In this document: one piece after another, positions 20,267-30,303 of the stretch
How the letters are laid out: each line of letters begins with the position of its first letter
Position numbering within the stretch: position 1 is the stretch's first letter
Source: Thiotrichales bacterium 19S9-11
GTDB taxonomy: Bacteria > Pseudomonadota > Gammaproteobacteria > Francisellales > Francisellaceae
Direction: 5' to 3'
DNA length: 64,000 nucleotides
Assembly: GCA_021713395.1 (NCBI GenBank)
Contig: JAKJJT010000004.1
Coordinates: 62,001 to 126,000, forward strand
Notes under the pieces: generated by a model
What the model was told of the DNA's origin: nothing
The model's input: the letters and a program-made list of their open reading frames with translations, nothing else
The model's database searches: none
Made by a program: the position numbers and the translations under genes

Positions 20267-21103
20267 ATGAAAAAAATTATTATTTCTTTGGTGTTTTTAC
20301 TTTTTCCAATTTATGCGTTTGCTGACCAATGGTACACAGTAATTGTTAAAAATACATTGAATGTACCAATTACATATGATGGCTATCATGATAAAGAATG
20401 TATACAGACGTTGGAAATTCCAGATGACTTTCGTGTTGAGCCTGGTGATGAAAATCAATTTAGATTTGAAGATGATGGAGATGGTGCTACTTGTGGTACA
20501 AGAATGAAAGAAATCACGTTTCACTTTAAAGCAGAGTTACCAGAAGAAGAAAAAATAGACAGTAAAATATACGATATTGAGATTGATTTTGACCATGAAA
20601 AACAAGGTAGCTGGAAAACAAAAATGTTTGATAATGCACCAAATGTTGATAGGCCGATGGCTTTGACATCAGCATTTTGTGGTGGAGAAAATTGTTTAGA
20701 TCGATGGGTTAGAGGTAGTGAGCCACTTGAGATTACAATTGGTCTAAGGGATTTGGCAAAAGATTTGTTCCATATTGAAACGCTGAATTTGGGAAATGTA
20801 AGCTTAACTGATGGTCTAGGTAAGTTAGTACCTGTAGAGCCGCTTACTGGAGCAAAATATATCGATATTACGCAGCCTAATCCATACCGTATTAATTTTA
20901 GCAGAACAACTCGAGAGTGTATTTTAAGAGATAATGAGTTTATTTGTCCTTCATCAATTAATTATTATACCCTGGGCAATGGCCAAGCAATTATGTTTGC
21001 TTGTGCTCAAGAATCTTCGGGTGATGCAACTTGTCCATGGACATTGGAAAATTCAGATGGAGATACATACGTTTGGGAATTGGGTGGTGATGGAGTTTGG
21101 TAA
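20267..21103 (+). CDS. Secreted two-part protein, paralogue of 600-1178
   Basis: 278 residues from the ATG at 20267. The frame is open back to 20204, but the ATG at 20267 gives an immediate signal peptide (MKKIIISLVFLLFPIYAFA, cleavage before DQW). Residues 20-165 match the whole secreted protein at 600-1178 by eye (NVPITY, DKECI, IDFDHE...SWKTKM, AFCGGENCL). The rest is an additional C-terminal part of about 110 residues with four Cys (REC, FICP, FACA, TCPW), likely two disulfides. I recognise no domain; a beta-sandwich of the aegerolysin or cytolysin kind is possible but only a guess. The kinase gene follows after about 180 bases. Confidence 0.75.
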   Translation: MKKIIISLVFLLFPIYAFADQWYTVIVKNTLNVPITYDGYHDKECIQTLEIPDDFRVEPGDENQFRFEDDGDGATCGTRMKEITFHFKAELPEEEKIDSKIYDIEIDFDHEKQGSWKTKMFDNAPNVDRPMALTSAFCGGENCLDRWVRGSEPLEITIGLRDLAKDLFHIETLNLGNVSLTDGLGKLVPVEPLTGAKYIDITQPNPYRINFSRTTRECILRDNEFICPSSINYYTLGNGQAIMFACAQESSGDATCPWTLENSDGDTYVWELGGDGVW

Positions 21104-21280
21104 TATTTAATTAATTTATCAAACATTTATTTTCTTTGTTTGAAACAAAACTTTTCCCTTTTTTCAAAGTTTCTTAATTATCTTTTTCCTTTGAATCTTT
21201 TTTTTCTGAAATAAATATGGTGATACATCGCCCATTTATTTTAGTTTGCGTGACACGATTATTTTTTTTTGTAAAATAGA

Positions 21281-23899
21281 ATGACAGTTCGATCAAGGAA
21301 GGTTGAGTTAGAGATGCCAGGTGGGGAAAATATACCATTTAAAGTAACTGATGAAGAGTGGGGTTATGCAACACAATTACTTACAGGGAAAGAAGAAGGA
21401 ACAATATTAAGGCGTCACTTTAGTTATAATAAGAAGTCTGTAAGGAAACAAGAAGAAGTAATAATAGCAGAGCTAATAAACACAAGACAGGATTATAGAA
21501 AAGAAAATAATTTATTAGCAGAAGAAGAGCAATTATTAACAGAACAACTGCGGCTACTAGAAGAAGAGAAAGATTCTGAAAAGAAAGAAGGAATAAAGAG
21601 AAAAGTAACAGCAACAGAAGAAAGAATAAAACAAATACAAAAAAAAATAATAGGAATAAAAGAAAAAATAGAAACCATAGAAGGTACAGTAGATAAAATA
21701 GAATATGAAAAAATAAGCTATCAGGTGAAAAACTCAAATGGTGAGATTATTGATTACCAGTTTAATCATTCATTTAGCATTCAAAATGGCGAGATTTGGG
21801 TACATGCAAACGGTCCAGGTGTATTAGAATATATTTATGTAAAAAAATGGTTTGAAGAAAAGCCTAAAGGTGAAAAACTAGCTAACCTTGATAACTCAGG
21901 TAATCCAATCGTTTATGAAATCGTAGATGAAGAAATAAATCAGCTGTTGACTTACTTTACATTTAGTCATTCATATATCCTTACAGAAGAAGGAATAGCA
22001 TTAGACTTTGGAGATAAGTACGAGCCTTTAGAGAAAGAGATAGCATTTCTTGGTCAAGGCGCATTTGCTAATGTTCATTTACGGTATAACCGAAAGGGAG
22101 AATTTACTGCACATAAAATAGAGCGTAATGATGTTAGTTCTTACTTGAGTACTAGGAATCAACAAGAAGAGTTTAATTTGGGTAAGATTGCTGGTTTAAC
22201 GATTGTTCAAACTCAAAAAAAACACTTATATCAAGATCATCATATAGGATCAGACTATTGGAAGCATCAGGAGCTTAAAAAGACTCAACATAGAGGATCT
22301 GAGGCTAGATCTAGATTCGTAACAGTTATGAAGTATGGAGGAAAACCATACTCTACTAGGTATAAAGACAAGAGTATACCTTTAGATAAAGTTACTCATA
22401 GTATTGAGTTGTTATATGATCTACATCTTTTAGGTATTATTCACCGTGATCTTAAAAAAGAAAATATAGGAGATATCATATTTGACTTGGGTTTTGCTAA
22501 AAAAATTGACCCAATAACACAAAAATATGAAACAACCATCCAAAATGGAACACCTCTTTTTTTTGCACCAGAAATCTATCAAATGGAAGAAAAAGAAAGC
22601 TTAAATATATCTTATTCAGCTTCAAGTGACTTATATTCACTGATTTTCGTTTTTTTTTATCATGAGGCTCGGCTTTTATGTCAGGCAGAAGTTGATTATG
22701 CAATATCTGAAAATTCAAGAGCTTGTGCTAAAGAGTATAAAGCGTATGGAGAAAAGTATAATGATAGGCCTAAATTACTGATGCGAAAAAAACTGTCTGC
22801 AAAACTTTCGTATATTAATAAAGGCTATATTGATGCCGCTGGTAATAAACACTTAGGTTTGCATGACATATTTGAGCAGCTTCATAAAAAACGTCAAGAA
22901 GATGGTGATAGATCATCCATATTATACAGTAAAGTAGCACTTCAAGTTATTATGGCTGAGTCACCAGAGCAAAGACCTTTGCATCAAGATCTTGTTAAAG
23001 CATTAAAAAATCAAATGCGTGCAGCTGAAATTAAAGATGAAGAAGCAAAAATTAAACATAAAATAAGTCAAGAAGCGCCAAGTTTATTTGCTTTTCAAGT
23101 AAGGAGCTTTACATCTGAAATAATGAGTAAGAAGCTATCATTAATGATTGATGATATTGATGATATTGATGATATTGATGATATTGATGATATTGATGAT
23201 ATTGATGATTTAAGTGCTCTCCTATTAGAGATAATGAAGAGAGCCATTACCACATTTAAAGGTGTTGGAGCTTGGCGTTACTTATATGGAAACTATGATG
23301 AAAGAGTATCTTATATAAATAAAATATATGAAGCGTATAGTAAATCAAATGCCAAGGCATTAGTGGCGCTATTATTTTGTTTTATGGATGAAGAAAAGTA
23401 TTTTAAAACAGATGAAGGTAAATTTATTTATAAGTATCAAATGAGTATTGATGAAATCATTGAACGTTACCAGCAGGGTGCTAATCTTGATAAGTGGATT
23501 GAGTATTTTCAAACCGGTGATAAAGTACAAAATAAGAGAAATCTTACCAAATTAACTTTAAAACTAATTGCTTTGCAAGGGCATTGGAATGAAACTAGAT
23601 ATACGCTTTTTCAGTATGCATCGTTTAATACTTTATTTTTTAATTTACTATACCAGAAGCTATTTAATGAAGATCATTATAACTTTGAGTCAGAAGTAAA
23701 AGAAGCATTTTTAAAAATTGAGAATCCTGACTTTATTACGAATATGCTTCAGAGTGCAGAAGTTTATGATAAAAAAATAGAGGAAAAAGACAATCAGAAT
23801 TCACTGCAAATTAATCAAGCACCTGCAGTTATATTTAAAAGTGATTTTGAAAATATAAATATAATGGACGTATTATATAGGTCTAATTATGGTGATTAG
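21281..23899 (+). CDS. Large eukaryotic-like Ser/Thr protein kinase, possible secreted effector
   Basis: 872 residues. Order: unknown N-terminus (1-45), Glu/Lys-rich coiled coil (about 50-145), a beta-rich segment (146-245), a protein kinase domain (about 250-600) and an alpha-helical C-terminal part (644-872) that I do not recognise. Kinase motifs: glycine loop G258-QGAFANV, Lys279 in AHKIE, H388-R-D390-LKKEN395, D402-L-G in place of DFG, A429-P-E, and SSDLYSL (D450). The stretch from N395 to D402 is about six residues shorter than usual. Residues 623-643 are (IDD)x7 encoded by a perfect 9-bp repeat. There are no membrane helices or signal peptide. Kinases of this build in intracellular gammaproteobacteria are often injected effectors; here that is inference. 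It stops one base before the convergent glk. Confidence 0.8.
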   Translation: MTVRSRKVELEMPGGENIPFKVTDEEWGYATQLLTGKEEGTILRRHFSYNKKSVRKQEEVIIAELINTRQDYRKENNLLAEEEQLLTEQLRLLEEEKDSEKKEGIKRKVTATEERIKQIQKKIIGIKEKIETIEGTVDKIEYEKISYQVKNSNGEIIDYQFNHSFSIQNGEIWVHANGPGVLEYIYVKKWFEEKPKGEKLANLDNSGNPIVYEIVDEEINQLLTYFTFSHSYILTEEGIALDFGDKYEPLEKEIAFLGQGAFANVHLRYNRKGEFTAHKIERNDVSSYLSTRNQQEEFNLGKIAGLTIVQTQKKHLYQDHHIGSDYWKHQELKKTQHRGSEARSRFVTVMKYGGKPYSTRYKDKSIPLDKVTHSIELLYDLHLLGIIHRDLKKENIGDIIFDLGFAKKIDPITQKYETTIQNGTPLFFAPEIYQMEEKESLNISYSASSDLYSLIFVFFYHEARLLCQAEVDYAISENSRACAKEYKAYGEKYNDRPKLLMRKKLSAKLSYINKGYIDAAGNKHLGLHDIFEQLHKKRQEDGDRSSILYSKVALQVIMAESPEQRPLHQDLVKALKNQMRAAEIKDEEAKIKHKISQEAPSLFAFQVRSFTSEIMSKKLSLMIDDIDDIDDIDDIDDIDDIDDLSALLLEIMKRAITTFKGVGAWRYLYGNYDERVSYINKIYEAYSKSNAKALVALLFCFMDEEKYFKTDEGKFIYKYQMSIDEIIERYQQGANLDKWIEYFQTGDKVQNKRNLTKLTLKLIALQGHWNETRYTLFQYASFNTLFFNLLYQKLFNEDHYNFESEVKEAFLKIENPDFITNMLQSAEVYDKKIEEKDNQNSLQINQAPAVIFKSDFENINIMDVLYRSNYGD
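23147..23209 (+). repeat. Nine-base microsatellite, seven perfect copies
   Basis: ATTGATGAT repeated seven times without error, in frame with the kinase gene and encoding Ile-Asp-Asp each time. Gain or loss of a unit changes the linker length by three residues and never breaks the frame. It lies between the kinase domain and the C-terminal helical part. Confidence 0.95.
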
Positions 23900-23900
23900 G

Positions 23901-24926
23901 CTATAATCTTGATGCGTAAATCGTGGCTCCTTGAATGCCAACATCAGTATTAAGCACTACATGTACAGGGATAGTTTTAACTAGGCTATCCATGCGGCCT
24001 TTATCACAAAATGCATTAATAAATCGCCCGTCATTTAATTGTGATAGCAGTTTAGGTGCAATGCCTCCGACAATATATAAGCCTTTTTTAGGCAATGTTG
24101 TTAAGGCAAGATTGCCCGCAACGGCGCCATAAATTTTAATAAAAATATCAATCGCTCGTAATGCCATAGGATCGCCATGATTATGTGCATAATTAGCAAT
24201 TTCTGCAGCAGGGTTATCAGATAAATAAATTGCGCGTTTAAGCTCTGGACTTTCTTTTTGGTTATACAATGGATTATCTGTAACATAGCGATAAATGTTA
24301 ACGAGACCTGGTCCTGAAGCAAAGCGCTCAACAGAGACACGATGTAACTTTTTACGAAGATACTGTAAGAGCTGAACCTGTTCATCATCAACGGGCGCAA
24401 AATCTTGATGGCCTCCTTCTGTTGGCTGTACTCGTGGGTGATTACCATCTTGATATAAAAAAGTAATACCAAGGCCTGTGCCTGCACCAATAACAGCAAC
24501 TAGGTTGTTAGGATCTGTATGACCTTTTTGTAGGGTATGCAAATCTTTTGATTCTAATGTCTCAATACCATAACCAATGGCTTCAAAATCATTAATAAGC
24601 TTCACTTTGTCAGTATCTAATGTTTCTTTCAATTCATCTTCTTTAACTAACCAAGGTAAGTTAGTAAATTGCACTGAGCCATCAACAATAGGACCTGCAA
24701 CAGCAAATGTAGCAGAATAAATTGATTTGTCTTTTGCTTTAGCGTCATCTAAAAATAAATCGATAACCTTGTTCAAGCTTTTATAGTCAGCACTATGATA
24801 GGTTTTATTAAATATAACGTTCAGTTGGCTCATAAATGATAGTTGTTTTTTAGCTGTGCTTTTTTTAAATTCAGCTAACATAAGCCGAGTGTTTGTACCG
24901 CCAATATCACCAGATAAAATTAACAT
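23901..24926 (-). CDS. glk: Glucokinase
   Basis: 341 residues of the proteobacterial Glk family (not ROK). Phosphate-1 motif LSGDIGGTNTRLML at the N-terminus, FTNLPWLV and LINDFEAIGYG for sugar binding, GAGTGLGITFL (phosphate-2), the EGGHQDFAP loop, and a C-terminal GGIAPKLL. It phosphorylates glucose with ATP in the cytoplasm. It is the last gene of a minus-strand run aroQ-accB-accC-prmA-dusB-purH-glk, 22 bases after purH, and ends one base from the convergent kinase gene. Confidence 0.95.
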   Translation of the reverse strand: MLILSGDIGGTNTRLMLAEFKKSTAKKQLSFMSQLNVIFNKTYHSADYKSLNKVIDLFLDDAKAKDKSIYSATFAVAGPIVDGSVQFTNLPWLVKEDELKETLDTDKVKLINDFEAIGYGIETLESKDLHTLQKGHTDPNNLVAVIGAGTGLGITFLYQDGNHPRVQPTEGGHQDFAPVDDEQVQLLQYLRKKLHRVSVERFASGPGLVNIYRYVTDNPLYNQKESPELKRAIYLSDNPAAEIANYAHNHGDPMALRAIDIFIKIYGAVAGNLALTTLPKKGLYIVGGIAPKLLSQLNDGRFINAFCDKGRMDSLVKTIPVHVVLNTDVGIQGATIYASRL

Positions 24927-24948
24927 AATAATAAAACTCCCCTAAAAT

Positions 24949-26511
24949 TTAATGTTTAAAGTGCCTAACACCCGTTAGTACCATCGTAATATTATGTTCA
25001 TTGGCAGCATCAATAATTTCTTGATCTTTAATTGAGCCGCCTGGCTGAATAATACAAGAAATACCTTCAGCTGCAGCCTGGTCAATACCGTCACGAAATG
25101 GGAAAAATGCATCAGAAGCCATGGCGCTATTTTTTAAACTAAGTTCTGCAGCATAAGCCTTTTCAATAGCTATTTTTGAGCTAAACACGCGTGACATTTG
25201 TCCAGCACCAATACCAACGCTTTGTCCATTTTTTGCATAGACAATTGCATTAGATTTAACATGTTTGACAATACTCCAAGCAAATAACATATCATCTAAC
25301 TCAGCTTGTGTTGGTTGTCTTTTAGTTACTACTTTAAGCATATCACTATTTAACTGAAATTGATCTTTTTCTTGAACTAAGAGGCCACCGTTAACTTTTT
25401 TAAACTCAAATAGTTTGTTGTTATCTATATCACCACAAGCAAGTAAGCGGATATTCTTCTTGGTTTTAATGATCTCTAGCGCATTTTGATCAACTTCAGG
25501 CGCAATAATGACCTCAACAAATTGATTATCAATAATTTTTTGTGCAGTTTTCGCATCCAATCTATGATTAAAAGCAATAATACCTCCAAAGGCTGAAGTA
25601 GAGTCAGCTTGAAAAGCTTTTAAATAAGCATCATAGATATTATCAGCAGTTGCAACTCCGCAAGGGTTTGCATGCTTAACAATCACACAGGCAGGCTCTT
25701 TAAACTCTAATACACAGCTGAGCGCAGCATCAGTATCAGCAACATTGTTATAAGATAGTGCTTTACCATTTAAAATTGTTGCATGACAAAGTGAAGTATT
25801 TGTTTCTCCATCAATATAAAGGGCAGCTTGTTGATGAGGGTTCTCACCATAACGCATGGCTTGGTGCTTTTTAAAGCTTAAATTAATGGTATTGGGAAAT
25901 TCAGTTTCTTTTTCTTTCGTTTCTTCAGATAGCATACCGAGATAGTTAGCAATTGTTGCATCATACTGTGCGGTATGTTCAAATGTTTCTCTTGCTAAAG
26001 AAAAGCGTGTTTTTTCATCTAGTTGAGTATTTTGATTTTCTAATAGTTCACAAATAGACTGATAGCGATTTGGGTTGCAGATAACGGCAACGTCATGATG
26101 ATTTTTTGCGGCTGCTCTTAGCATCGTAGGACCACCAATATCAATATTCTCAATTGCAAGATCAAATGTTAAGTCAGGGCGCTTAATTGTTTCTTTAAAT
26201 GGGTATAAATTAACAACAACTAAATCGATTTCTGGTATTTGGTGCTTTTCCATAACAGCCTGATCGGTATCACGACGACCTAAAATACCACCATGCACTT
26301 TTGGATGTAGTGTTTTAAGGCGTCCAGACATCATCTCAGGAAATCCTGTATAGTTAGAAATTTCAATAATAGGGATTTGATTTTCTTCTAAAAGTTTTGC
26401 CGTGCCACCAGTTGAGATAATTTCAATATTTAATTGATGTAATTTTTTAGCAAACTCAACAATATTTGTTTTGTCTGATACGCTAATAAGTGCGCGCTTA
26501 ATAGTTTTCAT
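24949..26511 (-). CDS. purH: Bifunctional AICAR transformylase / IMP cyclohydrolase
   Basis: 520 residues, normal length. The N-terminal cyclohydrolase (MGS-fold) part has [24 protein letters not shown] and [18 protein letters not shown]. The C-terminal transformylase part has [14 protein letters not shown], the catalytic KHANPCGVA (Lys-His) and [16 protein letters not shown]. It performs the last two steps of IMP synthesis. purD, often adjacent in E. coli, is not here; dusB precedes it by 15 bases. Confidence 0.98.
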   Translation of the reverse strand: MKTIKRALISVSDKTNIVEFAKKLHQLNIEIISTGGTAKLLEENQIPIIEISNYTGFPEMMSGRLKTLHPKVHGGILGRRDTDQAVMEKHQIPEIDLVVVNLYPFKETIKRPDLTFDLAIENIDIGGPTMLRAAAKNHHDVAVICNPNRYQSICELLENQNTQLDEKTRFSLARETFEHTAQYDATIANYLGMLSEETKEKETEFPNTINLSFKKHQAMRYGENPHQQAALYIDGETNTSLCHATILNGKALSYNNVADTDAALSCVLEFKEPACVIVKHANPCGVATADNIYDAYLKAFQADSTSAFGGIIAFNHRLDAKTAQKIIDNQFVEVIIAPEVDQNALEIIKTKKNIRLLACGDIDNNKLFEFKKVNGGLLVQEKDQFQLNSDMLKVVTKRQPTQAELDDMLFAWSIVKHVKSNAIVYAKNGQSVGIGAGQMSRVFSSKIAIEKAYAAELSLKNSAMASDAFFPFRDGIDQAAAEGISCIIQPGGSIKDQEIIDAANEHNITMVLTGVRHFKH

Positions 26512-26526
26512 TCGTATAATGCCTTT

Positions 26527-27513
26527 TTAGGTTTGTAATTGATGGAAAAAAGATCTTAGTAAGTTAAATTGATTTTCTGTTGTTTCAGCACGGTTAAATT
26601 GTGAGAGATAAGATTGTATAAAGTTTAAACTTTGATATTTAATGGTTTTTAAATACCAGCCAAAGTGCTTTCTTGCGATACGAATACCCATATAATCACC
26701 ATAAAACTGATGCAGTGTTTTTAAGTGCTCAAGCATGATTTGATATTTTTGTTCATGTGATGGTTCAGCTAAATACTCGCCATGAGTTAGGTAATGACTA
26801 ATTTGGTTAAAGATCCAAGGCCTGCCTTGTGCGGCTCGACCAATCATAACGCCATCAGCTTTGGTATAATCTAGTACGAACTTTGCTTTTTCTTCACTAT
26901 CAATATCTCCGTTAGCAATAACGGGGATACTTAATAATTGTTTAACTTCAGCAATCATATCATACTCTGCAGAACCCGTATATTTTTGATGCCTTGTGCG
27001 ACCATGGATGCTTAATAATGAAATACCTTCATTTTCAGCAATTTTTGCAATAGATAATGCATTTTTATGGTTGTCATCCCACCCTGTTCTAATTTTTAAA
27101 GTAACAGGTACTGCAACATTTTTTATAACAGCTGATAGAATGTCTTTGACGAGCGTTTCATCTTTCATTAAGGCAGAGCCAGCAAGCTTATTACATACTT
27201 TCTTATTTGGGCAACCCATGTTGATATCAATAATTTGTGCGCCTTCTTGCACATTAAGTCTCGCAGCATATGCCAACATCTGCGGGTCTCCACCAGCAAT
27301 TTGGACAACAATTGGGCCTGGCTCACCATGGTGTGTGATACGATTTTGAGTTTTTTTTGTTTTATATAAATGCCCATGTGACCAAACCATTTCAGAAGGT
27401 GTTAAGCCTGCACCATATCTTCTTGCAAGTTTACGAAATGGCTGATCAGTAACGCCAGCCATAGGTGCCAAAAAAAGACGATTAGGCGTAGTATATGGGC
27501 CAATTTTGATCAT
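26527..27513 (-). CDS. dusB: tRNA-dihydrouridine synthase B
   Basis: 328 residues. FMN-binding start LAPMAGVTDQPFR, catalytic Cys101 in INMGCPNKKVCNKLAGSALM, KIRTGWDDNH, SIHGRTRHQKYTG and GVMIGRAAQGRPWIF are the family hallmarks. It reduces uridines in the tRNA D-loop using NADPH. In many gammaproteobacteria prmA-dusB is followed by fis; here prmA comes three bases upstream but purH takes the fis position, and no fis is seen in the window. Confidence 0.95.
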   Translation of the reverse strand: MIKIGPYTTPNRLFLAPMAGVTDQPFRKLARRYGAGLTPSEMVWSHGHLYKTKKTQNRITHHGEPGPIVVQIAGGDPQMLAYAARLNVQEGAQIIDINMGCPNKKVCNKLAGSALMKDETLVKDILSAVIKNVAVPVTLKIRTGWDDNHKNALSIAKIAENEGISLLSIHGRTRHQKYTGSAEYDMIAEVKQLLSIPVIANGDIDSEEKAKFVLDYTKADGVMIGRAAQGRPWIFNQISHYLTHGEYLAEPSHEQKYQIMLEHLKTLHQFYGDYMGIRIARKHFGWYLKTIKYQSLNFIQSYLSQFNRAETTENQFNLLRSFFHQLQT

Positions 27514-27516
27514 ATT

Positions 27517-28401
27517 TTATATCCGAAAGCCAGATAGTAGTGCCCAGTCACCCTTAAATACCACAGGATCAAATGAAAAATAAATACTATAAGCTTTTAA
27601 AACTGAGTCAGCTTGCTCTTTTAAAATGCCAGATAAAGCTATTTTACCTTTTGATTTGACTAGTTGAGCAAATTTTTCGCATAAGTCAATTAAAGGCGTA
27701 GCCAGTATATTTGCTATTAAAATATCAACGGGTGGATGATTTTTAACTTCATTGGTAAGAAAGACTTCAAAGGCTGTGTCACTGATTTGGTTATGGTTGG
27801 CGTTGTCTTTTGATGCAATAATCGCTTGAGGGTCGATATCAATGCCTATTGCATGACTTGCACCTAGTTTGATAGCAGCGATTGCTAAAATGCCAGATCC
27901 ACAACCATAATCAATTACGCTTTCATTGCCTTTAACGTTTTGGTCTAACCATTTTAGGCATAGTTCAGTTGTTGGGTGAGTGCCGCTGCCAAATGCCAAG
28001 CCAGGATCTAGAATAATATTTACTTCATCAGGCTTAGGTGGTTTATGCCAGCTAGGGCAGACCCATAACCGTTGGCCTAATTTCATTGGCTTGAACTCAT
28101 CCATCCAGGCTCTTTCCCAGTCTTTATCGGGATAAGAATGAGTTTTATAAGGTGGTAGTTTATCAAGTTCAAGTAATTTGGGTAGTTGGTTTAAGATACG
28201 TTTAATATCATAGTCTTGAGTAAATAGCGCAGTTAGGTTAAGTTGATTCCATAATGGAGTTTCATTTACTCCAGGCTCATAGATAGGCTCATCTTTAGCA
28301 TCAATTAATGTGACTGAGCAGGCGCCAAGATTAATGAGAGCATCTTCAAAGCGTTCTGTTTGACTTTTAAATAGTGTAAATGTTATTTCTTGCCAAAACA
28401 T
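27517..28401 (-). CDS. prmA: Ribosomal protein L11 methyltransferase
   Basis: 294 residues from the ATG at 28401 (an in-frame TTG at 28413 adds four residues but ATG gives the expected MFWQEITF start). N-terminal L11-recognition domain, then a class I SAM fold: VIDYGCGSGILAIAAIKLGA (motif I), IGIDIDPQA (acidic ribose-binding end) and the NILATPL substrate motif. It trimethylates Lys and the N-terminus of L11. It lies three bases before dusB and 47 bases after accC. Confidence 0.95.
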   Translation of the reverse strand: MFWQEITFTLFKSQTERFEDALINLGACSVTLIDAKDEPIYEPGVNETPLWNQLNLTALFTQDYDIKRILNQLPKLLELDKLPPYKTHSYPDKDWERAWMDEFKPMKLGQRLWVCPSWHKPPKPDEVNIILDPGLAFGSGTHPTTELCLKWLDQNVKGNESVIDYGCGSGILAIAAIKLGASHAIGIDIDPQAIIASKDNANHNQISDTAFEVFLTNEVKNHPPVDILIANILATPLIDLCEKFAQLVKSKGKIALSGILKEQADSVLKAYSIYFSFDPVVFKGDWALLSGFRI

Positions 28402-28448
28402 ATAAAATCTCAACTAAATTATTAAAATAAGTAATTAGGTTTGAGATT

Positions 28449-29792
28449 TTACAATGTCTTTAGTAGAGATTCAAGATAATGAATATTTGGTGCTTTTTCA
28501 TTGAAGGTCTTATCATCTAAAATGATTTGTTGTAGTGGTATATTGGTCTTAATACCATCGATAATCATTTCATTTAATGCCGACTTCATACGCCTAATCG
28601 CTGCTTGGCGGTTTCTTCCATGAACAATCACTTTAGCAATCATAGAGTCATAGTAAGGTGGAACATGATAGTGAGCGTAGATATGTGAATCAACACGGAC
28701 ACCAGGGCCACCAGGTGCATGGTAAATATTAATTTTACCAGGAGAAGGTAACATTTTAACAGGGTCTTCAGCGTTGATGCGACACTCAATGGCATGGCCT
28801 GTAATTGATATATCTTCTTGTTTAAGTAAAAACTTTTCACCAGCAGCAATTCTTAGTTGCTCACGAACAATATCAACACCAGTAATTGCTTCTGTTACTG
28901 GATGCTCCACCTGAATTCGAGTGTTCATTTCAATAAAGTAGAACTGCCCATCCTCATATAGAAACTCAAATGTGCCAGCGCCACGATATTTCATTAGCTT
29001 ACAAGCTTTAACACAAACTTTACCAATTTCTTTGCGTTCTTTTTCGCTTAAACCAGGCGCAGGTGCTTCTTCAATAACTTTTTGATGGCGGCGTTGCATT
29101 GAGCAATCGCGCTCACATAAATGTATTGCTTTACCTTTACCATCACCCAAGACTTGAATTTCAATATGTCTTGGATTTTCAAGGAATTTTTCCATATAAA
29201 CCATGTCGTTATTGAAAGCATTTTTTGCTTCAGCTTTGGTCATTTTAATAGCATTAATAAGTTCATCTTCACTGCGAACAACACGCATGCCGCGACCACC
29301 GCCGCCACCAGCAGCTTTAACAATAACAGGATAGCCAATCTTTTTTGCCAATGAGATATTTGTTTTCTCATTGTTGCCCAGTGGGCCATCAGAGCCAGGT
29401 ACACAAGGAACTTTGGCTTCTTTCATGGCTTTAATTGCTTCAACTTTATCACCCATTTTGCGTATTGTTTTAGCTTTAGGCCCAATAAAAATAAAGCCAC
29501 TTTTTTCAACCTGTTCAGCAAAGTCAGCATTTTCAGATAAAAATCCATAGCCAGGATGAATCGCATCACAGCCAGTTAATTCTGCAGCTGAAATAATTGA
29601 AGGAATATTTAGATAGCTATCAACTGATTTGGCAGGGCCAATGCAAACAGTTTCATCAGCTAATTTGACATGCATTAGGTCACGGTCAGCGCTTGAGTGG
29701 ACAGCAACAACTTGAATGCCAAGTTCATGGCAAGCACGTAAAATGCGTAGTGCAATTTCACCACGGTTTGCTATTAATACTTTTTTAATCAC
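28449..29792 (-). CDS. accC: Acetyl-CoA carboxylase, biotin carboxylase subunit
   Basis: 447 residues. Starts [19 protein letters not shown], the biotin carboxylase N-terminal fold; ATP-grasp Gly-rich loop [15 protein letters not shown] (about 158-173), catalytic region [26 protein letters not shown] and [12 protein letters not shown]. It carboxylates the biotin on AccB with ATP and bicarbonate, the first half of malonyl-CoA formation. accB lies 20 bases upstream, so subunits are coexpressed. Confidence 0.98.
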   Translation of the reverse strand: MIKKVLIANRGEIALRILRACHELGIQVVAVHSSADRDLMHVKLADETVCIGPAKSVDSYLNIPSIISAAELTGCDAIHPGYGFLSENADFAEQVEKSGFIFIGPKAKTIRKMGDKVEAIKAMKEAKVPCVPGSDGPLGNNEKTNISLAKKIGYPVIVKAAGGGGGRGMRVVRSEDELINAIKMTKAEAKNAFNNDMVYMEKFLENPRHIEIQVLGDGKGKAIHLCERDCSMQRRHQKVIEEAPAPGLSEKERKEIGKVCVKACKLMKYRGAGTFEFLYEDGQFYFIEMNTRIQVEHPVTEAITGVDIVREQLRIAAGEKFLLKQEDISITGHAIECRINAEDPVKMLPSPGKINIYHAPGGPGVRVDSHIYAHYHVPPYYDSMIAKVIVHGRNRQAAIRRMKSALNEMIIDGIKTNIPLQQIILDDKTFNEKAPNIHYLESLLKTL

Positions 29793-29812
29793 TTTTAAAG
29801 TACTCCCTTATA

Positions 29813-30283
29813 TTAACCAATCACAAATAATGGTTGGTCATATTCAACTGGGCTACCATCTTCAACTAAAATCTGTTTAATTGAGCCAGAAACTTCTGAT
29901 TCAATTTGATTCATAATTTTCATCGCTTCAATAATACATAACGTATCACCAGGGCTTACTTTTTGTCCTTCTTTAACAAACATGGCGGCATCAGGTGCTG
30001 GCGAGCGATAAAAAGTTCCAACCATTGGGGAGCGAATAATTTGGCCGTCAGAGACTTCTGGTTCTATTTTGCTTTGAGGCCCAGTATTAGGCATTGAGTC
30101 ACTCGGAATATTTGGAACCGTCTGAGGCATTGGTGCTGCTACAGGTGCTTGCTGTACTTGAACAACCTGACTTTGAGTGTTCTTAGCAATGCGAATAATA
30201 TTCTCACCTTCACTAATTTCTAGCTCACTAACTTGACTTTTTTCTACAAGCTCAAGTAATGTTTTGATTTTTTTAATATCCAT
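29813..30283 (-). CDS. accB: Acetyl-CoA carboxylase, biotin carboxyl carrier protein
   Basis: 156 residues from the ATG at 30283, which gives the typical [16 protein letters not shown] start; a longer frame to 30319 would overlap the end of aroQ and is not favoured. Middle part is a Pro/Gln/Val-rich linker (about 48-80), then a biotinyl domain with the biotinylated Lys in [15 protein letters not shown]. It carries carboxyl groups from AccC to the AccAD transferase. Between aroQ and accC, 20 bases each side. Confidence 0.96.
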   Translation of the reverse strand: MDIKKIKTLLELVEKSQVSELEISEGENIIRIAKNTQSQVVQVQQAPVAAPMPQTVPNIPSDSMPNTGPQSKIEPEVSDGQIIRSPMVGTFYRSPAPDAAMFVKEGQKVSPGDTLCIIEAMKIMNQIESEVSGSIKQILVEDGSPVEYDQPLFVIG

Positions 30284-30303
30284 GATTAATAACTCACTAT
30301 CGT

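Noticed and set aside
21420-21737. Minus-strand ORF rich in Leu and Phe opposite the kinase coiled coil
   Set aside because: It mirrors the purine-rich GAA/AAA codons of the coiled coil; Leu/Phe runs are an artefact of the reverse strand.
23147-23209. CRISPR-like array
   Set aside because: The repeat is a contiguous 9-bp microsatellite in a coding frame without spacers; no CRISPR array or cas gene was seen in the window.
24101-24499. Minus-strand ORF of 132 codons inside glk
   Set aside because: Same strand but different frame from glk, with no family resemblance, while glk has all its motifs; rejected as a shadow.
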